Positions 35,166 through 47,600 of a stretch of 56,027 bases of DNA are shown one piece after another. This DNA comes from Acidobacteriota bacterium (GTDB lineage: Bacteria > Acidobacteriota > Terriglobia > UBA7540): positions 1-56,027 of the forward strand of contig JAKAWG010000027.1 in the NCBI GenBank assembly GCA_021817045.1, read 5' to 3'. The translations under genes were made by a program, and so were the position numbers. Every line of letters begins with the position of its first letter. Within the stretch, counting starts at the first letter, position 1. The notes under the pieces were generated by a model that saw only the letters and a list, made by a program, of their open reading frames with translations, made no database searches and was not told where the DNA came from.

Positions 35166-35273
35166 GGCTCTCGCCATGCCGCGGAATCATGCACTCCTCA
35201 GACTTTGACGCGACCCTGAGCAGACGATGCCCTTCCTCTTAACTCCTTACAATTTGGAGGTACCATCTTGCTC

Positions 35274-37381
<2,108 letters not shown>

Positions 37382-37469
37382 GACAACCTTTCCTCCTTTC
37401 GAGGTTTGATCAAATCAGAACTTTAGATTTGGCTCTAGCCGGTTGTTCTTCGTGCATTCAACGCTCGCG

Positions 37470-37934
37470 TCACGCAAAGGGCGTTTCGTCCAAGCCAGAC
37501 AAATGCCCGGCTCTGTAGACGGGAGCGGCTTGATGATCTTCTAGATCACGAGTGAGCTTCTCCATCAGATTCTCGGCCTCGCCGATCACGATCGTATCCG
37601 GATGGCGACGCAGTCCTGCCACACTGCTCGTTCCTGGTCCGCCGACCACGGTCTGAGGACCATGCGCCCGGCAACGCGCCCGGACGTGTAAAGGATTGTC
37701 TCGGTGGACGAGCAGCCAGGTCAGCAGCGCCACGTCCGCCCACTCCAGATCAGCCTTCGTGAGGGGTCGGATGTTGATGCCTACCAGGCGTTTGTTCCAA
37801 TGTTCGGGCGGGAGAGGCGCGGTCGCGAGCAGACCTGAGAGTCGATACCTGGAGCGTTTGCCTTCGAAGGGCAGGGAGTGCTTGAAGCTTCAATCGGTAT
37901 CAGGCCATTCGGGATCGATCAAAAGAGCGTTCAT
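37470..37934 (-). pseudogene. B12-binding-domain radical SAM protein, truncated, with internal stop
   Basis: From ATG 37934 (AGGGGG upstream) the frame reads MNALLIDPEWPDTD-stop-SFKHSLPFEGKR...HWNKRLVGINIRPLTKADLEWADVALL...TVVGGPGTSS...DTIVIGEAENLMEKLTRDLE. This is the cobalamin-binding N-terminal domain of a widespread radical SAM family (often with DUF4070), in which the codon now TGA (37890-37892) is normally Trp (YWSFKHA). The frame ends at 37470 just where the radical SAM domain should begin. It sits 88 bases upstream of the Tes/Mss-like gene on the same strand, so both may have belonged to one operon. It is surely non-functional. Confidence 0.75.
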
Positions 37935-38815
37935 GAGTCGTCCCCCTGGGGTGGCTCACACCCGCGTTGAGGTCTCGACAAACAGGGAAATTCGGTTGGA
38001 AGTGGTGAGACGATCTGACTGAAGCGCGTACTCTCCATAACGCCGAGGTCCACAATCTGTCGAAGTTGTGTCTTCCTCGGGTCAGGCGATAGGCTGGCGT
38101 AGAAGCGCCCTTCAGTCGGCACTTGAGAGGCAACTTGGCTCCATCGCGGATCGTTAAACAACGGGGCGGAAAGCGATGGAAGTTATCTGCCGCTCAGCAC
38201 CAAGAGCGTCAGTCTGGCTCGCTTGGCCCTTTCCCTTTCGCGTGGGCCTCCATCATCCGAAGCCGCACTCGAGGAAACCGTCCGAACGTAACCGAAATAT
38301 ATTATAACGCGATATATCTTCATCTTAAAAGCCGCCCTTAATGTTGAGCAGGCGGCGCGTCTACACTGCCGGCGGTCCGAATGGTTTTGACCAATCGGTC
38401 ACAACTCTTCCCGATGCAGCAACTCATGGGCTTCCCGGTAACCCTCGATTGAGATGTCGGAGTCGTGATCAAAATCAGGCCGCAAAACACCTGTGCACGG
38501 ATCGTCGTAAGCGCAGAAACGCTGGAAATTCGACGCGATTTCTCACATTATCTTGACACCGTGCAGAGCCTGTGCTAATGGTTGCTGGCGTTATTCGGGG
38601 GCTAAGCGAGAAAGTTATTGCTGAGCAATCGCGACCGAAACAGTAGCGCAAAGGGAAATGAGGACGCGTTGCCACAGATTCCTGCGGCGCTACGCAAGGC
38701 CGGCGAGTCTTTTGGCTTGGCGGGCGCAGTGGCAATTCGGTACGAGAGGAGGATCGAATAGGCAGTGAATGTCCAAGAAAGTTGTTCAGATAGGCTCCAC
38801 GGAGCGAGGAACTTT
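37935..38815. other. Gene-free stretch with decayed minus-strand frames
   Basis: Two minus-strand stretches look protein-like but lack starts: about 37931-38188 (LFNDPRWSQVASQVPTEGRF...) and 38399-38542 (NFQRFCAYDDPCTGVLRPDF...GYREAHELLHREEL). I recognise no family. An AT-rich spot with ATATAT inverted repeats lies at about 38300-38325. No intact gene is present. Confidence 0.45.
38553..38581 (+). promoter_or_regulatory. Possible sigma-70-type promoter upstream of GH78-2
   Basis: TTGACA at 38553-38558, a 17-base spacer and TAATGG at 38576-38581. The gene starts at 38816, so the leader would be about 230 bases. The -10 element is weak. Confidence 0.22.
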
Positions 38816-41524
38816 ATGCGGACGAGGCTGGTCGGTCTTTTTGTCTTGTTGCTCTCGACCGTGCTGGTTGGCAATATCCAGTCAGCAAGTGGCCAGATGG
38901 AAGGACCTGGAGCGCCATCAGATTTACGATGCGAATATCTGCGGAATGCTTTAGGTATCGACGTGCGCAAGCCTCGGTTCTCATGGTTGCTCACAAACTC
39001 TCAAAGAGGCGAGCTTCAATCTGCGTACCAGGTCCTGGTCGCGACGAGTCCGGAACTATTGGATCAACAGAAGGGTAATCAGTGGGACAGCGGGGAGGTT
39101 AAGTCCGACAACTCTATCCAGGTTGCTTATGCGGGACAACCCCTGACGAGCGGCCAGAGATATTACTGGAAGGTTCGGTACTGGGATAAAGAGGGCAGGG
39201 CGAGTCCCTATAGCAAACCTGCTTGGTTTGAGATGGGATTGCTTTCGCGTAAGGAGTGGAAGGGGCAATGGATCAGCGGGGGAAATGAACTCCGAAGAGA
39301 ATTCCAAATTCCGGGTGCGGTCACACGCGCGCGGGTTTATGTCACCGCTCTTGGCTATTACGAGCTCCGAATCAACGGAAAGCGAGTCGGCAAGCGGGTG
39401 CTGGACCCGGCGTTCACGACCTATCCCAAACGAGTTCTTTATGCCACTTATGATGTTACTTCGATGTTGAACGAGGGCCCCAATGCGATAGGAGCCATGC
39501 TCGGAGGCGGATGGGCAACCTTGCAGATACCCGGTGGAACGTATAAGCGATATTACAAGTCGCCGGCGCTGATGCTGCAACTGAACGTCGATCTCCAAGG
39601 AGGGCAGCACTTTAGCCTGACTTCAGATGGGTCCTGGAAAGCGACTCAAGGTCCAATCCTTAGCGACGGCATTTACAACGGCGAAGTCTACGATGCGCGA
39701 CGAGAGACGTCAGGCTGGGACCGGCCAGGGTATGACGATTCCGCATGGAAGCAGGCCGTGGTCGTTCCGGACTCACGGGGAATTCTCTCCGCCGAAATGA
39801 TGCCCCCCATTCGCGTGGTAGACGAAATCGTTCCCAGGTCCATCACTAATCCCAAACCAGGTGTCTACGTTTATGACATGGGACAAAACATGAGCGGATG
39901 GGCGCGACTTTGCGTGAGAGGCCCGCGCGGAACTCGCGTCACGATGCGTTACGCAGAGTTGCTTTATTCCAACGGCCTGATTAACCGCGCTAATTTACGC
40001 TCGGCCAAAGCTCGGGATGTCTACATCCTGAAAGGCGGAGGTCTGGAAACTTACGCGCCGCACTTTACATACCATGGCTTTCGCTATGTGGAGGTCACCG
40101 GCTTTCCTGGCACGCCAAGCCTGGCGTCGATTCGCGGTGAAGTGGTGCACACGGCAGTCGCCACAGTAGGGAGTTTTGCCGCCTCAAAGGAGATTCTCAA
40201 TCAAATCCACCATCTTGTTTATTGGTCGCAGCTGACAAATCTCTTCAGTATTCCCACCGACTGTGACCAGCGCGACGAACGCCAGGGATGGATGGGGGAC
40301 GCGCAGGCCACGGCCGAAGAGGCCATGATGAACTTCGGCATGGCCGCCTTCTACACGAACTTCATTCGTGACATTCGAGACGCCCAAGGTGCCGACGGGT
40401 CGCTTCCCTCAACCGTGCCCTACCGGTGGGGACTCTTTCCCGGTGACCTGGGCTGGGAGTCGGCGTACCCGCTGCTTTGCTGGTATATGTGGCAACATTA
40501 CGGAGACCGGCGCGTTCTCGAAGAGAATTATGCGGGACTGAAGAAGTTTGCCGAGTTTCTTCGCAGCCGCGCTTCTGGTAACGTTTTCCGCTACCACCAC
40601 GAAGGCGACTGGGTTGCTGTCGTGCATACACCGGGGGACTATATCGCGGATGCCTGGTATTACTATGACGTTGAGATCGTATCCCACATTGCGCGCATCC
40701 TCGGAAACTCGGCGGACGCCGCAACCTATAGTCAGTTAGCTGGCCAAATCAAACAGGCGTTTAACCAGACTTTTTTCAACGCGAAGACGAAGGAGTACGC
40801 TAATGGCACCCAAACGGCTAACGCGATGGCGCTATTCTTGAAGCTTGTGCCGCACGATCAGCGTTCAGGTGTAACGACAAATCTTACCAACGACATCCTT
40901 TACTATCACAACACCCATCTCACCACCGGCTTTATCGGGGTTAAGTTCCTGATGCCGGCGCTCAGTATGATCGGCCGGTCGGATTTGGCCTACGATCTGG
41001 CAACGCAGACCACCTACCCAAGCTGGGGTTATATGGTCAAGAGAGGCGCCACGACTTTGTGGGAGCTTTGGCAGGATAAGACGGGTCCGTCGATGAACTC
41101 CCACGATCACGTCATGTTTGGCAGCGTGGACGCTTGGTTTTATCGAGCTCTGGCGGGGATCGACCAGGAAAGCGATAGCGCCGGCTACCGGCACATTCGC
41201 ATTGAGCCCCAGGTCGTCGAAGACCTTCATTGGGCCAGTGGCACGATTCAAACTATCCGTGGCGTCGTTTCATCATCGTGGGCCCATTTTCCAGGCAAGA
41301 TCCGGCTCAATGTGTCCATTCCAGTCGGCGCAGATGCGACCGTCCTGATTCCAAAAGAGGAAGAATGGACGGAGCTCACGCTTCGGGAAGGGAACCACGT
41401 GATATGGGAGGATGGCCATTATATCGCTGGGGATCCGGGAGTCCTGGGCGCAAGCCTCGTTCGCAGAGGAATCGAGCTGCAGGTGGAGTCTGGCGAGTAC
41501 TCGTTTACCTTAACGGGGCAATAG
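38816..41524 (+). CDS. GH78 alpha-L-rhamnosidase 2, Sec-exported
   Basis: 902 residues from ATG 38816 (GAGGA upstream). It has a Sec-type signal (RLVGLFVLLLSTVLVGNIQSASG) instead of the Tat signal of the first GH78. Domain order is the same: Ig-like N-domain (LRCEYLRNALGIDVRKPRFSW), beta domains with YDMGQNMSGWARL, (alpha/alpha)6 barrel and C-terminal sandwich. TDCDQRDERQGWMGD with Glu488 and TTLWELW with Glu750 keep the catalytic pair. It is about 190 residues shorter than GH78-1, mainly in the accessory domain between Ig-like and beta domains. The two paralogues probably take different rhamnosyl linkages. A truncated receptor gene follows after 108 bases. Confidence 0.92.
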   Translation: MRTRLVGLFVLLLSTVLVGNIQSASGQMEGPGAPSDLRCEYLRNALGIDVRKPRFSWLLTNSQRGELQSAYQVLVATSPELLDQQKGNQWDSGEVKSDNSIQVAYAGQPLTSGQRYYWKVRYWDKEGRASPYSKPAWFEMGLLSRKEWKGQWISGGNELRREFQIPGAVTRARVYVTALGYYELRINGKRVGKRVLDPAFTTYPKRVLYATYDVTSMLNEGPNAIGAMLGGGWATLQIPGGTYKRYYKSPALMLQLNVDLQGGQHFSLTSDGSWKATQGPILSDGIYNGEVYDARRETSGWDRPGYDDSAWKQAVVVPDSRGILSAEMMPPIRVVDEIVPRSITNPKPGVYVYDMGQNMSGWARLCVRGPRGTRVTMRYAELLYSNGLINRANLRSAKARDVYILKGGGLETYAPHFTYHGFRYVEVTGFPGTPSLASIRGEVVHTAVATVGSFAASKEILNQIHHLVYWSQLTNLFSIPTDCDQRDERQGWMGDAQATAEEAMMNFGMAAFYTNFIRDIRDAQGADGSLPSTVPYRWGLFPGDLGWESAYPLLCWYMWQHYGDRRVLEENYAGLKKFAEFLRSRASGNVFRYHHEGDWVAVVHTPGDYIADAWYYYDVEIVSHIARILGNSADAATYSQLAGQIKQAFNQTFFNAKTKEYANGTQTANAMALFLKLVPHDQRSGVTTNLTNDILYYHNTHLTTGFIGVKFLMPALSMIGRSDLAYDLATQTTYPSWGYMVKRGATTLWELWQDKTGPSMNSHDHVMFGSVDAWFYRALAGIDQESDSAGYRHIRIEPQVVEDLHWASGTIQTIRGVVSSSWAHFPGKIRLNVSIPVGADATVLIPKEEEWTELTLREGNHVIWEDGHYIAGDPGVLGASLVRRGIELQVESGEYSFTLTGQ

Positions 41525-41632
41525 AGAAGGAGAGAAACTGTCTTGGCATGTTGCGATCCCATGCTGATGGGAAAGGGACTGCACGACCACTGCCCTACCA
41601 GGCGGCGCAATTTGACGTGAGGAGGACGAGAC

Positions 41633-42598
41633 ATGAAAGGTCAGCACAAATCTTCGTTTTTCCGGACAATCACGTTTCTTGCATTGATGGCTTTGGGGTT
41701 CGGGGTGCGCACCGGCTGGAGCCAGCTTGTGACGACGGCAACAATTACCGGAACGGTTAGAGACGCGAGCGGCGCAGTGATACCGCACGCTACCGTCTCG
41801 GTTACAAACCAGGCTACTGGAGTGCAAACCACGAGCGTTAGTAATTCGGTGGGCAGCTTTGTCATTCCGGGTCTTGTTGTTGGAACCTACACGGTGAAGG
41901 TCGGAAAACCTGGTTTCCAGACATTCGTGGAAAGCGGGGTCGTTCTCCACCCCGCCCAGGTGGCGACCGTCAACCCCGTGATGGCGGTAGGGAAAGTGAC
42001 CAGCCAGGTACGTGTGGTCGCTACCGCCGCACAGGTGCAGACGAGCACGCCTGAAATTTCTAGCGAAGTGTCGGGAAAGCAGGCCTTTATCCTGCCGCTC
42101 AACGGTCGCAACTTCCAGAGTCTTTCGGCTCTCATGCCTGACGTCACCAACGTGGCTCCAGCGACGGCGCTTGGCGAGGGCGGTTTTACAACGAGCAACG
42201 TGATGTCCGTTAACGGGATGGGAATGGGCGGCACGATGTACTACGTGGACGGCATATGGGATGAGAATACCGGGAACATGACGCAAATCACGGTCACGCC
42301 TAATCCGGACACGATTCAGGAAGTGCGCCTCCTACAGAACAACTATGGAGTCCGATACAGCCTGAACGGAGCAAACGTTGTGGTGGTCCAGACGAAGAGT
42401 GGGACCAGCACGTTCCACGGTACTGCCTTCGAATATCTGCGCAATGACGCTCTGGACGCCCGGAACTTTTTCAGCCCCACGGTCCCTCCACTGAAGCAAA
42501 ATATCTTTGGATACACGCTCGGCGGCCCGGCCTACATTCCGAAACATTTCAACACGAACCGAACCGACCGTTGGTTATTCCGATTCCGCCCGGATTGA
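41633..42598 (+). pseudogene. Oar-like TonB-dependent receptor 3, truncated after the plug
   Basis: ATG 41633 with GAGGAGG upstream. The first 310 residues align motif by motif with receptors 1 and 2: signal peptide, ITGTVRDASGAVIPHATVSV, LPLNGRNFQSLSALMPDVTN, MYYVDGIWDENTGNMTQ, GYTLGGPAYIPKHFNTN. After that the frame reads 11 unrelated residues (RTDRWLFRFRPD) and stops. The barrel of about 780 residues is gone. A plug without a barrel cannot form a transporter, so the gene is dead unless it serves as a recombination partner for the other copies. It stands at the place where a receptor would be expected beside GH78 and sulfatase genes. Confidence 0.85.
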
Positions 42599-42756
42599 CG
42601 TCGCATCTTGCGGAACCGAATTGTGTTTACCCCTCGCTTGCACCCTTGGTTCACGCTACCACCCTTGGACCAGGTAATTTTTGACCTACAAATGGTGGAT
42701 TGCACCAACCACGCTGGAAAACCGGTTTACGCAACCAGACCCCAGGAGGCAAGGAG

Positions 42757-44379
42757 ATGGCTAAGTTCGGCCGAAGAGAGTTCATGGCGACGACTGCCGT
42801 TGCCGGGCTGCTTCCGAGCGAGAGTAGTGGGGCTGTTCGGCCTCGCTCGACAGGCAGGCCTAAGAATGTATTGATTCTCATGGCGGACCAACACAATCCA
42901 AACGCTTTGGGAGTAGCGGGGAATCCGGTGGCTCATACGCCGCACCTGGATGCGCTGGCCCGCTCCGGGTTGCGGTTCGAAAGCGCCTACTGTACTGACC
43001 CGATCTGTGTGGCTTCGCGGGCCTCGCTGCTGACCAGCCTCTACGTCCACAACCACAAAGCGTACAACAACAGCCGGACGTGGCCGTTCGACAAGAAAAG
43101 CCTGGCGTACTATTTCGGAAGCGCCGGTTATATGACCGCCATGATCGGCAAAATGCATTTTGTCGATGCGCAAAGGCATGGGTTTGACTACAACCTTGAT
43201 TTCAACGAGTGGTTTCAGTACCTCGGTCCGAAGACCAAGATTTACGCTGACGAACTCAGTGCGCCTGATGATGGGTCTGGACAGCCCCAAGTGGAGTCGG
43301 AGTGGAAAGAGGAAAAAGACCCATGGGCGAAAGCAAGGATTTCCGAAGACCCATGGGCGAAAGGAAAGAATTCTGAAAGCGAGGTGGTGGAACTGGCACT
43401 CGCGACTTGGATGCCTGCCCGAACCTCTGATGGGCGAAAGGGGTACAACCATCCCGGCCGTGTATCCTTACTTCCCGAGGCGGATCATTTTGAGAGCTTT
43501 GTGTCACGCGAGTCAATTCGTTTTCTTCAGCAGTACGGAAACAGTCATCAGCCATTCCTCTTAATTACCTCCTTCTTGAAGCCTCACAACCCATTTATGC
43601 CTGCCGAAAGGTTTTACAGGATGTTCAATGCGTCAGAGATGAGGCTACCGCAGACCTGGGGAAAAGTTGACCGTGCCACGGTCCCGGCCTATATTCGTTA
43701 CGACCTCGACCATCCTTCAGCCTGCCCTGAACTGGCTGATCCCGAGTGGGCTAAGGTACGGCTTGCCTGTTACTATGCTTCGCTGGCACAAATGGATTAC
43801 AACGTCGGCCTGGTGCTTAACAGCCTGCGGGAGCTTGGTCTTGAAAACGACACGATCGTTATCTATACATCTGACCACGGCGATATGCTTGGCGCTCACG
43901 GGCTCTGGCAAAAGTTTGTCTTCTACGAGCCATCGGTACGTGTCCCTCTTATCTTCCGAGTTCCAGGACTCACAAGCCAGAACGTCATCAGCCAGACTCC
44001 AGTAAGTCTGGTGCAAGTGCTGCCATCTTTGTTGCAGCTCTCTGGAGTTTCTATTCCTCCAGGACTGGATGGGCGTAGTCTGGTGCCTAGCCTGCGGAAT
44101 CCGGGGATGAAGCTGGATACGACGATCTACGCCGAGAACTCGCTCGGCAGCCGGAGCGCGGGTTACATGATCCGGCACGGCAACTACAAATACTGTTACT
44201 GCCCAAACGACATGCCCGAGCTCTATAACTTGGCTCGCGATCCCGGCGAGATGGACAATCTGGCATTGAAACCTGAATACCAAGGTACAGTAAGGAGGCT
44301 ACAAGCAGAGCTTTTTGCCTGGCACCGGCCCACCAAGGCTGAAGCTCCCGACCTTCCGATGCCGCGCGTCAGTCGGTAA
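42757..44379 (+). CDS. Type I sulfatase, Tat-exported
   Basis: 540 residues from ATG 42757 (AGGAGGCAAGGAG upstream). Tat signal GRREFMATTAVAGLLP. Metal and active-site motifs: LILMADQHNPNALG, CVASRASLLTS with Cys84 as the residue converted to formylglycine, GKMHFVDAQRHGFDY and YTSDHGDMLGAHGLWQK. The core is C-V-A-S-R, with Ala where most have Pro. Residues about 188-207 hold a 10-residue tandem duplication (DPWAKARISE/DPWAKGKNSE). It removes sulfate from a glycan or phenol; next to GH78 and GH2 a sulfated polysaccharide is the likely target (inference). Confidence 0.9.
   Translation: MAKFGRREFMATTAVAGLLPSESSGAVRPRSTGRPKNVLILMADQHNPNALGVAGNPVAHTPHLDALARSGLRFESAYCTDPICVASRASLLTSLYVHNHKAYNNSRTWPFDKKSLAYYFGSAGYMTAMIGKMHFVDAQRHGFDYNLDFNEWFQYLGPKTKIYADELSAPDDGSGQPQVESEWKEEKDPWAKARISEDPWAKGKNSESEVVELALATWMPARTSDGRKGYNHPGRVSLLPEADHFESFVSRESIRFLQQYGNSHQPFLLITSFLKPHNPFMPAERFYRMFNASEMRLPQTWGKVDRATVPAYIRYDLDHPSACPELADPEWAKVRLACYYASLAQMDYNVGLVLNSLRELGLENDTIVIYTSDHGDMLGAHGLWQKFVFYEPSVRVPLIFRVPGLTSQNVISQTPVSLVQVLPSLLQLSGVSIPPGLDGRSLVPSLRNPGMKLDTTIYAENSLGSRSAGYMIRHGNYKYCYCPNDMPELYNLARDPGEMDNLALKPEYQGTVRRLQAELFAWHRPTKAEAPDLPMPRVSR
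43318..43377 (+). repeat. 30-bp tandem duplication inside the sulfatase gene
   Basis: Units 43318-43347 and 43348-43377 both begin GACCCATGGGCGAAAG and encode DPWAKARISE and DPWAKGKNSE. Being a multiple of three, the duplication keeps the frame. GATGGGCGAAAGG recurs at about 43430. Confidence 0.85.
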
Positions 44380-44699
44380 AGACAGCTTCAGCCCTTTACA
44401 ACCAGCTCCTGGCCAGTGGCAGGGCTTGTTCCGATCTCAGCGCTATTGGGTGCGGCGTAAATTCCAATTGACTGTTACCGCTCGGTAGTGTGAGTGCGTT
44501 CCACGCGATCCACTGACTCCAGTCCCGCTGCCAGATCAGGCCACCGGGCTCGAATATCAGCGGAGCGCCGCGATTGGCTAGGACCCGGTCCGCATGAGAG
44601 GACGCGATCACCCTCCCTTGCCACCTTTTCAGGCACCAGACGGACCCGCCCTAAGGAATCGCAACTATAATCTTCCGCACGGGAAAGGAGACTCTTGTC
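44380..44699. other. Gene-free stretch between sulfatase and GH2
   Basis: No convincing gene. The minus strand has an open frame (44396-44611) with a protein-like run (APLIFEPGGLIWQRDWSQWI) but no ribosome-binding site or known family. The GH2 ribosome-binding site is at the right end. Confidence 0.35.
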
Positions 44700-47600
44700 A
44701 TGAGGCAATGGAGCAGACGTGAGGCATTGAAGTTGGGCGTTCTGGCGTCTACAGCAGCCATTGCGCCGAAGTGGGCGGCGGCCAGCACGGAAAGGAATTT
44801 AGCGTTGAACCGCGCGGCTTGGGCATCTAGTTCTGCCAATTTCACTAACACCGGCCATATGTCCACGGACGGCTTGGCAACAACGATGTGGGAAAGCGCA
44901 AATGCCAACTTCCAGTGGATCTATGTCGATCTCGGTGCTCAGTGCAATCTCCACTCGGTGATGCTGCGCTGGGGCAAGAATTATGCGCTGTCGTATACGG
45001 TACAGGTCTCAGAGGACCATGGTCCGTCGCCAGAGACGGGACTGGTGGCGAACTGGATCGACGTGAACACGAGTCTGGACGGCAAGGGCGGCGTGGAGCA
45101 GATTCCGCTGCCAGCGATCAACGCGCGCTACGTGCGGTTGCTGTTGAACAGCAAGGCCAAGGCGGGCGGGTATGAGCTGACGGGGTTTGAGGTCTATGGC
45201 ACGGGCGGATTCGAGCCGGTGCTCGCGCCACTTCCCCCGCCGACGGCTGATGGAACCATAGAATTGTCGGGTGGTTGGAAGCTGGTGAATGAGACGGCGA
45301 TTTCGCACAAGGCAGCGGCTGTATCGACTTGCGGTTATGACGACAGTCATTGGCTGATTGCGACCGTGCCCGGAACGATTTTGACGAGTTACGTGAACCT
45401 TGGCGCTGTTCCCAATCCATTCTACGGCGACTATATTTACCAAATATCCGAGTTTTTCGCGCACACAAACTGGTGGTACCGAAACGAACTCGATTTGCCG
45501 GCGAGCTTTGGGGGGAAGCGAGCGTGGCTTAACTTCGACGGCATCAACTATCGCGCCTTTGCCTTTGTAAACGGCAAGCAGGCTGGTAGCCTGGACGGCG
45601 CGTTTATCCGTGGGCATTTCGATGTGACCGAGTTGGTTAAGCCCGGTAAGAAGAATTGCATTGCGGTACTGATCATGCCGGTGCCGAAGCCGGGCCAGGT
45701 GATGCCCAAGCGGTTGAGTGGATATCAGTGGCCGCCAAATTATCCGAAGAATGAGCCGACGATCCTGGCCGCGGACAGTTGGGACTGGCTGCCCACCATT
45801 CCCGACCGCGACACGGGCATCTGGAACCGTGTGTTTCTTAGCACCTCCGGCGATGTGACGGTCGAGAATCCATTTGTCATCACCCATTTCCCTGATACGC
45901 AGAATTTGAAGCGCGCCGACGTGACGCTGAAGGTGGATCTAAAGAACCATTCCAGCCAGCCTTACAAGGGCGATCTAAAGGTAAGCATAGGCAAGATTCA
46001 GCTGACCTGTCCTGTTTCCATCGAGGCGGGGGAAGCCAAGGCAATCAAGCTTGACAAGTCAAACTTCAAGCAGCTTTCCTTAGAGAATCCAAAGCTTTGG
46101 TGGCCGAACGGCCATGGTGAGCAAAACCTGTATGACCTGACGATTGAATTCAGATCGCACGGCAAGATAATCGGCGTGCACAAGTCACGTGTGGGCATTC
46201 GCGAATTCACCTATAAGCCCAAGGCTGGAACGCAATGGAATGCGAGCAAACTACTCAACGGACTGGACCTGAAGGATCTTAAGGAAAAGGCGGTGAAGGA
46301 GCCGCTAACGTTCTTCTGCAATGGGAAGCGCATCTTCATTCGCGGTGTGAACTGGGGCATGGACGAAGGCATGCTCCGGTGCGACCGGCGCGGATTTGAG
46401 GATCGCGTCAAGATGGAAAAGGAGATGAACTTCAACCTCATCCGCAACTGGGGAGGCAATCTGGACAAGCCAGAGTTCTTCGAGGTCTGCGACGAGTACG
46501 GCCTGCTGGTGTGGGAAGAGTTCGGCATCGCGAATGGGTTGATGCCCGACGATCCGGGCATGTGGTTGGTGAACGCGCGCGATCGCTTCGTGCGGCGCAG
46601 AAACCATGCCTGCATCGTGTTGTGGTGCTCAGCCAATGAGACAATGCCCGACGATCCGGTCCTGACGGACATGCCAAGGATGGCACAGGAGTTGGACGGA
46701 ACGAGGATGTTCTTGAACAGCTCCATCCAGGTGCCGCCCACCAACGGTGACGGCCCATACAACACCCAGCCGGCAGGGTTCTATTTTAAGGACCTGGCCC
46801 GCGGGTTCCGTCCGGAGCTGGGCTCGCCGACCATTCCAACGGTTGAGAGCATGCGTCGCATGATGCCACACAACAAGCTGTGGCCGGTAAATGAAATTTG
46901 GGGCAAGCATGACTGGTGGCTGGGAATCAATGGCGGGGGAATGTGTGGCGCGACCCAAAAGGCGATTGCGGCCTACGGAGCGCCGACAGGGATCGAGGAC
47001 TTTTGCCGGAAAGCGCAGATGGTGAACATGGAAGTCTTCAAGGCCATTTACGAGGCTTGGAATGACCGCATGTGGAACGACTGCACGGGCGTGATGATTT
47101 GGATGAGCAACCCCGCCTGGCCGTCGCTTACATGGAACACCTATGACTACTACAAGGAGCCTACTGCCGCGTATTTCGCCTGCCGTAAGGCCTGCGAGCC
47201 CATCCATATCCAATGGAACGCGGCGACCAACAGCGTGAAGGTGGTGAACTGCACCTTCCATGACTTGAAAGGACTGAACGCTGAGGCGACCATCTATAAC
47301 CTCGACGGCAGTGTTTTCCAAACGAAACCTGCGCATCTCGATTGCCCCGCGAATAGCGCGGCTGAGTGCATGACGCTCTTTGACGGCAAGGATGACAACC
47401 TCTCGTACGTGCACTTCATCAGGCTGACTTTGAAGAGCAACTCAAACGAATTGCTGTCAACCAACTTTTACTGGCGCAGCAAGGCTGAGTGGAAGTACGA
47501 AAGCCTCCAGAACATGCAGCAGGCCCATTTATCCTATAATGTCCGTGCGATGAAGGGCGGTAAGTTCACCGTTGATGTTGCGAATTCGTCATCGGCCGTC

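Larger units (their letters stand above)
34411..35273. other. 863-base gene-free stretch after GH27
   Basis: Holds the GH27 terminator-like hairpin, an AT-rich island (about 34545-34720) with an inverted repeat, a segment (34770-34960) open in several frames but without a recognisable product, and a composite palindromic repeat (35026-35165). No intact gene is supported. Confidence 0.5.

Noticed and set aside
34771-35208. 145-residue plus-strand open frame after GH27
   Set aside because: It runs into the palindromic repeat, lacks a ribosome-binding site, and several frames are open there because of GC-rich composition.
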